From Ulva prolifera (taxonomy: Eukaryota > Chlorophyta > Ulvophyceae > Ulvales > Ulvaceae): DNA of 64,000 bases. A program made the position numbers and the translations under genes. Below are positions 33,426 to 45,237 of the stretch, piece by piece (within the stretch, counting starts at the first letter, position 1; every line of letters starts with the position of its first letter). Under the pieces are notes generated by a model. It did no database searches. It saw nothing but the letters and a program-made list of their open reading frames with translations, and was not told the origin of the DNA. The DNA is taken from positions 2,695,481-2,759,480 of the forward strand of contig CM041203.1 in NCBI GenBank assembly GCA_023078555.1. The letters run 5' to 3'.

Positions 33426-36400
33426 TTAATTACGGTGGCCCAATCCCCTCTGGGCGAGCTTGTTCAGCAGCCGCTCACAGTTCTTTTTCACGTCTGGATG
33501 AGACGATTCCCTCCATGGCTGGATCCGCAGCTCACAGTCCCCTGCTCTCATTTCTGCCACCATCTCTGGGAAGGCCGCCATGTTGCCCAGGGAGAAAAGA
33601 GCAATGGTCTGCAGCGACGGCGTGTTGTTTGAACATGCGACTTCGATCATCTCCTGCAAGTCATACGTCAGTGTAAGTGTCAAGACTGTAGCAATCTACG
33701 GCTCCATAGCTCCGAACACAAGCTCAGATCACTTTAGAACTGAAGGTCGTACCTTGACTGCGTTGGCATTGATCATGTCCCGCACAAGGCTATCCCCATT
33801 CCTAGCCAGATTCCCAAGCGCGCCAGCAGCATTGATACGCGTCTTGATCTCCTTATCATACAGAGATGCAACGAGTGATGAAATGCCAGGTGCAAGCTTC
33901 CGGTAGAGACTATCATTGTGGAACGCAGCATTTCCGAAGGCAAAGCATGCAAACTTGCGAGTCTGGCTATCAGGGTCAGAACACCGCTCTATGATGGGTG
34001 GGATGATGTCATTGGCGTCCAAATGTTGATAGAAGTATGCACTGTGTCGGCATAAGTTCCCTGCAGCAAAGGAGCACAGCGTTGGGATCTCAACGCTCAC
34101 ACAGCAGCGGGGACATGACAACAGAAGCGGTCAACAGCTGAAACAAGCTGACTTTGTTTAGCCTCTCAACACAACCCATGATGATGAAAGAACTCGGCGC
34201 AGGACCATCGCCTTCCATAGAGACACACGCGCCTTAATGCTGCACAAACGGTCTTATGTGGTGTTGGTCTGGGCAGGAAGAGCTGCACACCTATCAGGCT
34301 GCAGAGGCGCAGCCTCACTCCAGAGTCTGGATGCGAAAAGAGTTTGCGCAAGTGACTGTACACGTCCGCCTGGTGAATCAACTCATAATTGCCCGGCATG
34401 ACCTCGTTGCCAGTGCGCGCGATGCGAGCAAGCTGGCTGAGCATGAGCAACGTTTTGATCAGAACCTGTGGCGGATTGCTATCTCGCAGCAGCTTCTGCA
34501 AGAACGGCCCATGCATGCCGCCAGCCTGCAAACCCAAGCCAGTGAGTTTCGGGCATGACAGTCCTGCCCGGCTAACTTGGCAATGCAGCACCAGTGATCG
34601 TCTAATCACAAGATCCAGCACCATGATGCCACCCCAGCCCCTGCATGCACAAGAGGTGCAAGGAGCTTACCGCAATGAACTGCTTTACAAAATCTGCACT
34701 GTGATCATCGTTGTCGACCAGCATCTGTCTGAGGGTAATAGCCATCGGCTGAGCAGAGTCCACTGCGTTCATGTGCTCCATTGCTGGAATGAGCAGCTTT
34801 GGCATGTCCTGCTCCAGGAGTAACTCCTGCAAAACAAGACCAGCTCTTACAGCTGCGATGGATGTGAGATTCTGTACACCTGTACTCTGGCATCAAAACA
34901 CAGATCAAAAGCTTCGCTCATACACAGATCATCTCTACAGGGCACCAGTGCTCAACAGCACGGCAGGTACTCAGATGGCGTGTTGTCGCACCAGGAGCTT
35001 CGCCTCAGCCGCAAGGCGACGGTTGTCGCGCATGGGCTGCTCGCACACCGCGAACGAGCACGTCAGGGACCAGCAAACAGCGTTGACCAGGTCAGTCACC
35101 CCCTTCCGGTTCCCCCCCGAATTGATCGGCCACACGAGGAGCGCCGAGATGTGGTGCGGGGCAAGCAGCCCCACAAGCCGCTTCACATATGCCCTCTCAG
35201 TGAGCACCGCAACGCCGTCAGTCGTCGCGGTGACACGGCCGAGGACTTGCGGCACGCAGATAGCGCCAGTGGGCGACAGGTCCAGCAGCCCACTGTCTGG
35301 GCCGGAGAGCACCGACAGGAAGGCAGCCACAAGGGGAGAGTTTACAACGGTGGGGGTGCTCGGCAGGGAAGGCGCCGGCATTTTGGGGTCTGCAAGTGGC
35401 AGCGGCAACAGGGAGGCCAGGAACTGGAATGGAGCATCGAGCATGCCCGCACGGCATGGCAGCCCCTCAAGCGCCTCCATCATGGGCGAGTCCGCGGTGC
35501 GGGCGGTGATGATGTCAGCGGCGATGCGCAGAGTCTGAGTGGAGTAGCAAACGTGGGGTAGCACCGGAGCTGGATTGAGGTTTCCTGATGTGATCAGTGC
35601 ACAGTACCTGCACATCTGCGACAGCAGATTGCAAGCTGCTGTATGAGGAGATTCAGGCGTTTCATCAACCAAGGATGCATGCGTAATGGAGGCAGGAGCT
35701 TGCAAAGTCAATCCAATGGCATCACGGTTCAGAGGTTCCTGCCGTGAACCAAAATTCGAGTGACGCTATCGAGTACGACGCAGACCAGGGAAGCCAGGGA
35801 CCGTACGAAGCGAGCGCGGACAGTGCAGCATTAGCAACCAGTGGCTCATCAGAGTTTGCATCAAGCGAGTCCACAAGGAACTGCGGCGCAGTCGTCAATT
35901 GGACAAAGTTGCGGCCCCGCTCTGACATGGTCAATGTCTCCCGAGCATGCTCGACCAGCCACGCCACAATCCTCAGGCATCGTGCCTGCACATGTGACAA
36001 GGCTGACTGCACTGTCTTCGGGCAGCTGAGGGAGCATCCAGTTGATAAAGCCCCTCGGCCACCGCAGCATCTGACGCCTCCCAACGCATTGGAAAGCCAC
36101 ACATGCCCCAATCGTGCAGGATCACAGGAAGGCAACAACAACAGCGTAGGATCACACACCTTTGCGATTGGGGTCATGTCTGGTGAATTGACCAAGTGGA
36201 ACAGCCTCCTGATCAGACCTGCCTTAGTGCACGACTGGCTGAGGGTATTGTTCAGCTTGCAGCAGTGGAGCAGGATCACGAGGGCAGCATCGCGGTTGGC
36301 GCGGGGGCCTTCCAGCGCATCCATGAGCGCCTTGGAGGCGTGGCTGCGCTCAAGCAGCTTCTGTGCCAGCAGCCGGCGCTGCACAAAGGTGTGCGTTGAC

Positions 36401-39400
36401 CAGTCCATGGCGGGACAGAGCCCAGCTGGGCTGCCGCGTGGCTGTGCCAGCGTGCGACCGAGGGGGAAGTGTTGGTCCAGCAGCGAGTGCACGTCAGCCG
36501 TCTGCTCGCAGTGCACTGAATGCTTCATGCACTGCAACACACGCTGGTGTCACGGCCGCTGACACGAGAACCCCGCCAGGAGGTTGTCAATCTTCAATCA
36601 TATGAGACCTGCCATAACAGCTGCTTCATGCTTCACACGGCACCGGAGGAAGGCAGCCTGCAGGCAGAATCGCACCTGCAGGGCTGCCGCAACTGCCCGC
36701 TGATGGAACAGCTCCACATCATCTGAGGGCTTATCTGCAAGTGGCTGGAGCATCCTGCAAAGGCTGGCGGGCAGATCCTGTTGGATCTGGTTGAGAATTG
36801 AGTCACCATGCCTGGCTGCACTTTCACTGCCACCCCCAAACAAGCACATCTGCAGGCGGCGCAGCACAGCGGCCAGGGCAGACGCTGCGGCCGCCCACAG
36901 CTGGAACACTGTCGCCTCGTCTGCTCCTGCATGGTTTTGGAAACTTGCGTGGAGTGTGAGCTGCAAAGCGGGTTGCAACGCTAGAAAAGCGAATCGCACC
37001 ACTCATGTGGAAGCCCACGAGGTATGCATACATCACGTATGTATCATCGAACGCTACAAACTCATCTTTCTCATTGGTAGGGGCTGCTTCAGCCGCAACG
37101 GCCTCTGCGTCCTTCAGAACCTCCAGCAGATGAATAGCCGTCTCAATGACAGGTGGCTGTAGCATGACTGTCGTGTTGGCCACCTTTGTCAGTGCTCGCT
37201 GCAGCTGCACCGCGAGATCGCACCAGGGGTCATGGCCCAGGAGCTTGCCTGCAACAGATGAGGTGGTTTAGACGGATATTGAAGATGCTATGATTATTGC
37301 GTGAAGGAATGAGAACCCAGAACTGCACACAGATCATGGGCTCACATGCTGGTCAGACAGCTTGCAGAGCAAATTGAGGACTCTGGGAAAGAATGAACAC
37401 TTGCGGATTGATTTGAAACAATCAACAGGTCCTGACGACCTTTGACGTCGTGCAGAAGAGGCAACACCCAGCTCACACCTGCAACTGTTGATGCGTTTCG
37501 TAGGAGGTCAGATGGAGCCCATCGTGCACAGGCTTCCCCAGAATTCGGCGAGCGCAATAAATGTAGCAACAGCGGCACAGTCGAGCCGTCGTCGATCAAT
37601 GCCCGTGCAGATGCACGGTCCTTGATCTGCTCCGCAGCCTTGGCCACCAGGCGAGACGCCTCTTGTTCTGACAGGTTGGAAATGTCTGCACCTTCTGCAT
37701 TGACCTGCTCGCTTGCTCTGCATGCAGGGCTGCATGTCACGGCACTGCAGTCTCTTACAACTGCGGCATAGCAGGTGCTCCTGGTGCGATCTTGACGTGC
37801 TTCTCATCCGAAAAATTTTAAACCCTGTCACACAGCAGTGACACAAGATGATCTGTTGCAAACATATCATGCAGCATGCACGACAGGGTGGCTCACTGGC
37901 TCACCAGATGGCAGGAAACAAGCATTTTTGTGGTCCCCTTGTTCGCAAGCGCATGCCGGTCTACGTCATGGTAGTGCTGAGCAGTCCAGGCTGTGACCCT
38001 TCTTATGCAGTGCTCAGACATATGCCACCATCATTAACACGTGGAGCGTACATCACATGGTCTGATATGCAAAACATGAACTGTGTGCTGCGTGACCTGT
38101 TCACGCATTCACGACAGCACTGCCACTCGGTGAATGCAAGCCGCATGTGAACGGCCGCGCACCCTTCAGCACCCGCACTTGCGGATATGCGCTCAGGAGT
38201 CTGAGCTGATTGCTGCATAGCTGCTGCAGCGTGCTGCTGGATTGCAAGTGGCGGGGTAACGTTTGCCTGCCTCATGTTGGTCTGCCGCTGCTGCAACACT
38301 GGAGTATGAGTCAAGGCTGGACATGGCGTGCTGGGATCCTTTAGTGGTGTGCCACCTCTGCTCCCTGCAGCTGACTGAGTCTCAACAGGCCTTCCGGTTT
38401 AACCTGCCATTTATTCTGCAAAGCCGGCCTTCCAAAAAAAGGGGTACCGACCATGTGTGCAGCATGGACAAGCGTACAGTGCATTGGCGTGAAAACACTG
38501 CACCTGAATATACAGCAGCGCCGGCAATTGCACCACCTTCACCCTTCCATGCAAGGGAGTTCTCAGCGCGGGACGCAGCACACACTAACCGCTGCTCTCG
38601 AAGCAGCCGCTCCTCTTCTGACTCTTTCACAAAAGGATGTGAAAGCAGATCAGGCCAATCAAGTCGGTTCTCTGGCCTCTTGTTCAGGAGCCCCTGCACC
38701 AGCGATGCCATACGCCATGCCCGCCAACAACAGTGGCAACACGATTTCTTTCTTTGCACGTCAGCAATGACATGACAGCTCAACTAGACGGATGAAAATA
38801 AGGCAGACCTTCAGAAAGTCCTTGAACTCTGGCGACAGGGAGGATGGATACCGGACAGGGTCTTTGACAATGTGATTGACGAGACTGACTAAATTGCTTG
38901 TGAAGAACGGAGGCTGGCCACAGTACAGCTCATATAGAATGATACCCAAAGACCATAGGTCCACTGTTCGGGTGTACGTGCGCTCCTGCACCAGCTCCGG
39001 GGCCATGTACAAAGGCGTTCCCTTGATGGATGTTAGGACCATTGTCTGGCATGACATCGCACGCGCAAAACCGAAGTCGCACAACTTTACAGCACCCCCG
39101 CTGCCTGCAGAGCACCGAGTTCCGTTCTGATGTGTCATGGCGTGGTAAAAACTATCCTGAGATGATCTGACAAACATTGAGCTGATCACTTGACGAGATA
39201 TCACAAGGCTCACAAAAAGGCACATGCCATACGAGGGGTTCAGGCTACACGGAGTACATACCAACAAGAATGTTCTGTGGCTTCATGTCTCGATGGATGA
39301 TTCGATTGTGATGGAGGTAATGAAGTGCCCGAACTAATTGTTTAGCTATATTGCGAACTATGGGCTCAGGCAGGCTCTTGTCATCTTCCAGAATCTCGAA

Positions 39401-40047
39401 CAGCTCCCCTGTAATAGGTTTAAGTGAAAGTGGGCAAGCAACGGATGTGCCAGCCGCCAACAGTCACTTTCAATAGATTGATGTGCTGTGCTTACCTTGT
39501 GCAAATTCTGTGACGACGCAGAACTCATCATTCGTTTCAAACGTATCCAGCATCTGTATGATATTTTCATGCTTCAAGTTTCGAAGGATTTCGATTTCTT
39601 GTCGTAAGTTTCGTATTTCCCTTGCAGTCTTCCCATGTTTCATGATGAATTTCATTGCAGTCGTTTGCCCCGTGGACCTGCGTCGACCTTTGTATACCTG
39701 TAGCGGCTTTCAACGTATTGTGTAGGCTCATGGGTGTGTGTCTGTGCGTGTGCATGTACTGTTATGGGTGGCCGATGGCGAACGCGCCCATGGTCAACAA
39801 CACCGGAATCCGGGGCCTGCGAGGCCGAAGGCGGAGGACGACAACGGACGGCATCAAAGACACTCTCACGGATTCTCAGTTTATATGATACAGAGTGTAC
39901 CAACGCTGCGCTTGGGTGAGACGCATTGCGACTCACAATTGGGAACTCCTGACAGCGCAGATAAACCGCCTGGGGCTCCTAGGAGCGCGGACACACCTTT
40001 CCAAAAGATCCCTCACCAACAAGATCAATCACATGATAGTTCTCCAT
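33426..40047 (-). CDS. STK36: FUSED-type Ser/Thr kinase (STK36/TIO homologue) with C-terminal ARM/HEAT repeats
   Basis: Kinase exons traced: 39997..40047, 39496..39697, 39262..39408, 38809..39104, 38590..38693, all in phase. The kinase domain has [11 protein letters not shown] (glycine loop), TTAMKFI (VAIK-like Lys), [19 protein letters not shown] (Gly instead of the second residue usual in DFG+1, typical of FUSED), [30 protein letters not shown] and [15 protein letters not shown] Gln/Ala-rich linker follows (about 38150-38310). The rest is helical repeats in blocks at about 37350-37710, 36600-37210, 35720-36540, 34980-35710, 34680-34830, 34290-34560, 33753-34110 and 33426..33653. The last blocks ([34 protein letters not shown]) match the FUSED C-terminus. 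FUSED acts in phragmoplast cytokinesis in Arabidopsis (TIO) and in central-pair assembly of motile cilia in mammals. Exon edges outside the kinase domain are approximate. Confidence 0.9.
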
Positions 40048-40597
40048 GCTTGTGTGTACGCGGATCACTGCACACCAACACCAACGGAGCAAAGTGCTGC
40101 CAGATGCAAGCCGCGACGGGACAAAAACTATAGGACACGAAAACCTCAACACCCGCCGACAGTGCGCATCACATGTTCAAGGCCAGAGCTTTGTTGTCCA
40201 GGCTACACATGAGCTTTGCGTGCGCACACGATGCTAACTAGCATGCATTCTGATATTACTCCGAGTGTTTCGAAGCTGCCCTTCATGACCCGTAAGAAGC
40301 ATCTGCGATCATGATACATTCAGCACGTCCTCGTCGAAATTAGCCGCTCCGTAGCGTTCAAAGTTCTGCTCGCTGCAGCGCGCTGTCGCCAAACATATGC
40401 AAGTTCCGATATGTCGTGGGGCTAAAGCTTTTGTGTGCGCAACATTTGATCATGCATGCGACCTGTTCGGTGCTCGCACAAAAGCGAACCGGTACAAAAG
40501 CCACAAGACCAAACGCTGGCAAAACAGTCGCCATTTACGTGGGTTCTTTATCGGTCCTCGGTATCGTTTCAGCAGTCGGGTCAGTGTCGGCTGCGCT
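40048..40597. promoter_or_regulatory. Bidirectional promoter interval
   Basis: These 550 bp separate the start codons of the divergent FUSED kinase and RRM-protein genes. I see no clear TATA box. Confidence 0.4.
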
Positions 40598-41867
40598 ATG
40601 TTGAACGACGCCGGAAAGGTCTTTGTTGGGGGCCTGAGTCCTGAAGTTACTCAAGAAGAGATCTCAGAGAAGGTATGCATCGTTGAGTGTAGCGAAGTGG
40701 CAGGGCACGTGTAGACTGCTGTTGCCGTCACAGTTGCCAGGAATTGTCGGCACCCGCGCCCCGTCGGAGACACAACGCTGCTACAATGTGCAGTTTGAGA
40801 AGTTTGGCCGCATCGAGAAGATATGGGTGGCTCGGCAACCTCCTGGCTTCGGCATGTTCCTCTCTTCGACATGCCTCCATCGCGTCCGCAAGCTACACAC
40901 CGGCCAACATCTGAGCTACGCATGAAAATGTTGCATTCTAAGCATTCGTTACCAACCCTTCTCGCCGCGCATGATGTGCATCAGCTACGCCATGCAGCCT
41001 CGTCCTGCTTTAGTCCTCACAGCTGCCACATATCCAGTCTGAGCGGGGCAGCTTCCTGTTGGCGTGCAGCCAGAAGTGGCTGTTTGGTAATGGTGCACCA
41101 CATGCTATCCGTACCCGCACCTGTTGCGGGGACCCTCCGTTGAGGCAGCCACCAATTCCTGATACATCTCAACAGCGCCTCTACATTCATCACTCTGTGG
41201 CCCTCTTCGTGGTGCTAGGCCTGCTCATCCCCTCCCGCTTCGTATCATTCGCCAGGTCTGCGATGGGACATGTCGACGCATCATACTCTCCATAAGAAAC
41301 GCTCCTCTCTGCCCGCCCTCCTTCCGACTACGCCTCATCAACAACCCTCCTCCTGACCTCCTTCCATTGGTTGCAGCCTTTGTGCATTTTGAGTCATCAG
41401 AGGAAGCAGATGAAGCATGCGCCGCTTTGAATGGTATGTGGCTTGGCTCATTGACATGGCAGCTGCTGCACTTCATGATGTGTTGTGTTGAGGATCAATT
41501 CCATCACTGGCCTTTTCGTCTGCATGCATCGTACAACTACTTGTCTGCAGACGTAGATGGCTGGCGCGTGGAGAAGGCACGTCCCCGTCGCCAGGGTGGT
41601 GGTTATGGAGGAGGCGGCCGTGGTGGATATGGCGGCCGGGGCGGAGGAGGGTATGACCGCGGTGGTGGTGGTGATCGGTATGATCGCGGAGGAGACTACC
41701 GTGATAGGTATGACAGACGGGACAATGGTGGGGGAGATCGCAGCTATGACCGTGGTGGTGGTGGTGGGGGATATGACCGCGGTGGCAGTTATGAACGCGG
41801 CGGCGGTGGTGGCAGGGAGAGGTTTGGAGATCGAGACAGCTACCGCGAACGTGATTACAGAAGCTGA
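40598..41867 (+). CDS. Glycine-rich RNA-binding protein (one RRM plus RGG/YGG tail)
   Basis: Four exons: join(40598..40672,40794..40851,41377..41433,41551..41867), 168 aa. The single RRM shows RNP2 as KVFVGGLS (residues 7-14) and RNP1 as GFAFVHFES, with FEKFGRIEKIWVARQPPG between, as in SR-type and hnRNP-like proteins. After WRVEKARPRR the C-terminal half is low-complexity: GGYGG and RGGGGYDRGG repeats alternating with DRYDR motifs, typical of tails that drive RNA binding and condensate formation and are arginine-methylated. Intron 2 appears to use a GC donor (TTCG then GCATGT) because only that cut joins PGF to AFVHFE in phase; the other donors are GTATGC and GTATGT. Family members act in splicing, mRNA transport or cold response; the exact role cannot be read from the sequence. 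TGTAA lies about 170 nt downstream. Confidence 0.9.
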
Positions 41868-43189
41868 ACTGATCAACTTGTTGTAGCATGGGGCTTGCCA
41901 CAGCCTGACAGGGAAAAGGGATACGAAATGATATCCCTTGGGTGGCATAAGGCTGACAAATCTTCGCAAATCAAACCTGGTTTTGGCATGTGTGGTATAT
42001 AGAGCTGTGTAGAGTGACACATGCTGACACTTGTTCTTCTGTAACTGCATTGCTCTTCTCTCCTCGGCTGGTGGCAATTGGTTTTGACAAGCCACACCTA
42101 AATAGAGCATATTTGTTCTGCTGTCTATCGTAGCTAGAGCACTTGATGTTACACGACTGATCTTGCTGCTGTATCTGAAGGAAACAAGTATACTCATGCA
42201 CATGATCGTGGAATCATGCCCTGCAGATACCTGCAACCGTTGGTTCAGAATAAATGACACGGAGACAGCATCTCATGGCTTTCAAGTCACACACCATGGT
42301 GCTCTAGTGATGATGCATTCAACGCCATGTCATTCATTATCCTCTCCAGCCTTTGTGAGGTCCCTGCAGCAGCACAGGTTTGAAGCTGAATCAAAAACAA
42401 TTTTGCACTGTGTGCTTAAGCTGTAGGTTCCCCACAACTATACGCGATTTGCGAATAATATAATATATATCAAAGTCATGTCCTAGTCCCAACAAGCTAC
42501 TGGCCCAGCTATGTGCCACATGGGGTGAGGCATGCACTTGCATCCAAGCATGACGAGACAGTGCATGAGGCTCGCTGGACCTGGGGTGTTCCAGCTGAGC
42601 ATGCTTGCTGTTCATTAGGTGTCCCGTCACACGGTGTGATGGATAAGAGCTCTATCATGCAGATTGCCGTTCTCAAAGCCATGCAAACAGGATTGTTGGG
42701 CCAACAGGATTGCGATTTGGAACGTGTACTCATGACAGCTATGAAATCGTTACGAATGCTAATGAAGACATGTTCAGTGCATGTATATTTTCAAGTCAAG
42801 CTGCTGGAAGACTGCTCCAGGTGCAGTTTCCGTCGGGCGATGCACTGCGTTTGTGGCATGGCAAGAAGTGAGGGGCCAATTGGTACACTACAGCACACAC
42901 ACAAGAGCAGTAGAATTCCAGGCAAACCACTATGCAAGAATTTTAAAATTCTTGAAAAAGTTGTTTGACGGAGGCAGTGCTGTGGCAGCGCTCTGGACTG
43001 CCATGAATTACAGAAGATCATCCCATCAGTGGGTATATCAAAATACTTGACAGCGCGAGGTAAAATCGCAGCATGTCATAAGCTGCCATCTCTCAGGGGC
43101 CGGCATTGTACAAATAGCAAGAGCCCGTGCTTCAGTTAACTGCCCAGAGTTGGGCAGTCATCCATCATGGGTCTTTCATTTACGGAAGT
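41868..43189. other. 3' flank and intergenic, nothing recognised
   Basis: Contains the 3' UTR of the RRM gene and the 3' flank of the EF-hand gene. No conserved coding block. Confidence 0.4.
42040..42044 (+). terminator. TGTAA poly(A) signal of the RRM gene
   Basis: The first TGTAA after the RRM-protein stop codon, 172 nt downstream. Confidence 0.5.
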
Positions 43190-43818
43190 CTACTTTTTGC
43201 TTGGTGTTGGAGCATGATGATTTGCATTCAAATCCGCGGTTGCCATTTTCCAGATCAAGTCGGGGAATTCTTCACGCTCGATAGTTTTGTTGTCATTGGC
43301 ATCCACCAAGTCGATGAACATCTGAACCTGCTCTGGGGTAATTTCTACCCTGAACAAGCCAACGCGGAATGACTTAGCTGTCTTAATACATGGAATCAGA
43401 CGTAATCGCTAGAGCTCACAGAAGTACACCAATGCAGCATGGCTGTACTGCACATCACAGCTACCAACCGTATCATGGAGGACACATAGACGATGTAACA
43501 TATTCAGGTGAACATTCAAATTCTGCTGGCTAATTGACATGCATCATGCAGCCACATATTAAACAAAAATTGGCTAGACCTGCCCAGTGAAACAGTCGGG
43601 CGGATTACTTATGCGCACACCATCGTCAAGTATGAGTTAGCAAACACTCCAAAGCAATCAGATCAGCTTCATGCGAACCTGTTGGATTGCAGTGCTTCTG
43701 CGATCTCCAAATGCGTCAAGTGGCCATCTGAATCCTTGTCAAACTCTTCAAACAGATGCAACAACGGATCATTGTACACTTGCGACGGAACATGCCGCCG
43801 TCGATCCCACACCTGCAT
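43190..43818 (-). CDS. Small two-EF-hand calcium-binding protein
   Basis: Two exons traced: complement(join(43190..43349,43679..43818)), 99 aa if the ATG at 43818 is used. The first EF hand has the full 12-residue loop DKDSDGHLTHLE, with Asp at positions 1, 3 and 5 and Glu at 12, flanked by LLHLFEEFD and IAEALQSN. The second loop, DANDNKTIEREE, also has the ligand pattern and follows TPEQVQMFIDLV. The join across a GTTCGC donor keeps the phase (SNR-VEITPEQ). The C-terminus is a short basic tail ending PSKK. The length and paired hands resemble polcalcins or a calmodulin half. Minus-strand coding-like blocks at 43942-44000 and 44400-44520 (IQEHGACLEIHSV, CCDIPVERLVEVRNF) may be upstream exons, in which case the protein is longer; I could not join them in phase. 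Confidence 0.75.
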
Positions 43819-45237
43819 TCTCCCAGGTGCACAATTCAACAATTGATGGCCCTGAGGCAGGGATGACCCGGGTCCGCGAAACTCCCGAGTGTTACGTTGT
43901 TAAGAACATTTGAGCTGCAGCCGAGCACAATGGAACATTGTCACACACACCTTGAATTTGATGAACAGATATAATGGCGTTCACACGAGCAAGATGGCGT
44001 AAGACATTGCTACAGTAATCCGGGTTGTCCGTACCGCTCCCGCGAACGATTGTAACCCAGGAATCTTGGTGCATTCTGGCATAGCTGCTTCGTACGCCTT
44101 GTGAAATGAATCTCCTGCAGCGTCTCTGTCATCCGCAGGGCTAGGGATCTTGGCACTGGAGTGCAGGCGAGAGCTGGACGCTAAGGGCTGGCGAGACAAT
44201 GTTGGCGGAGAACTCGCGATGCGCTGGATGCGCAGAGTCCTGGGACAACTTGGAAACATCCTGTAGATCTAGCTTTCGGACGTGCTTATTCCTGCAACAC
44301 AGTTATCCAAATTGAAACACGTCGACTGGCCCACATCAGCAACTTATGATAAGGTAAGAGTAACAGCGGGATAAAGAAGTATCATCACTGTCACTTACGA
44401 AGTTCCTGACCTCTACGAGACGCTCTACTGGAATGTCACAACAGTTCACATTTTTCGACAGCATGTTCCGGTTGCATGACACAGAGTGAATTTCCAAACA
44501 CGCGCCGTGTTCCTGAATGATTGAGACACAAAGCTGATTTACTGACAGCAATCCGATGATTCACGAGGCAAAACAGCAATAGCTATCGATTCGCACGTCA
44601 CGGTCGTGAAGTTGAGGACGGCTGACCCTTGACGACGACTCGCAGGCAGTCAATCGCACAGCACACTTGATACCACCAGTGGCAAGTCTGATGAATATCG
44701 TTACCCAAGAAGATGAGCTGTGTGGCAGCGCAAGACCTCAGCAGCTGGATATGTCACTTTTCCGGGGATGTTGCGTTTCGGGAGTATAACGAAATCAAAA
44801 CATAAACACGAAGCTTTACGAATGGGATACAAATGTTGAATGTTGGGATGGGAATGATGTTATATCGTAACGGTCGTCGCTGCTATGATCATCATTAAAT
44901 GGCCCTGAGCCCAGGTGGGCGCGTGACGCTACGTTGAGCATGAACACTGGACACGTGGTCGGAGCTGACTCGGGGGTTCGCGAATATTCTGAGACGGTGC
45001 CAAAACCTCCCAGGCCCTCGTTGCTGTGCATCGCACGGAGTGATGCCCACCATTGAAGGGCTTCGCTTTGGATGCAGCTTCATCCGAGCCGTACGTTCAT
45101 CGCCAGGTGACCCGCTTTCCAAAGCTGGCGAGCACCCTGCATCGGAAAGCATTGACAGTCATCGTATCTCGAGATACTGCTCATATCCTCTGTTTTCTTG
45201 CACGCCATCAGGGCTTTGATCTATCTTTACAGCGTCG
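43819..45237. other. Divergent interval between the EF-hand and DAK genes
   Basis: Left third may hold 5' exons of the EF-hand gene on the minus strand. The remainder must hold promoters of both genes. No repeat or RNA gene seen. Confidence 0.4.

Noticed and set aside
41448-42260. Long minus-strand frame of 270 codons opposite the RRM gene
   Set aside because: It is the antisense shadow of the glycine-rich repeats and has no independent support.
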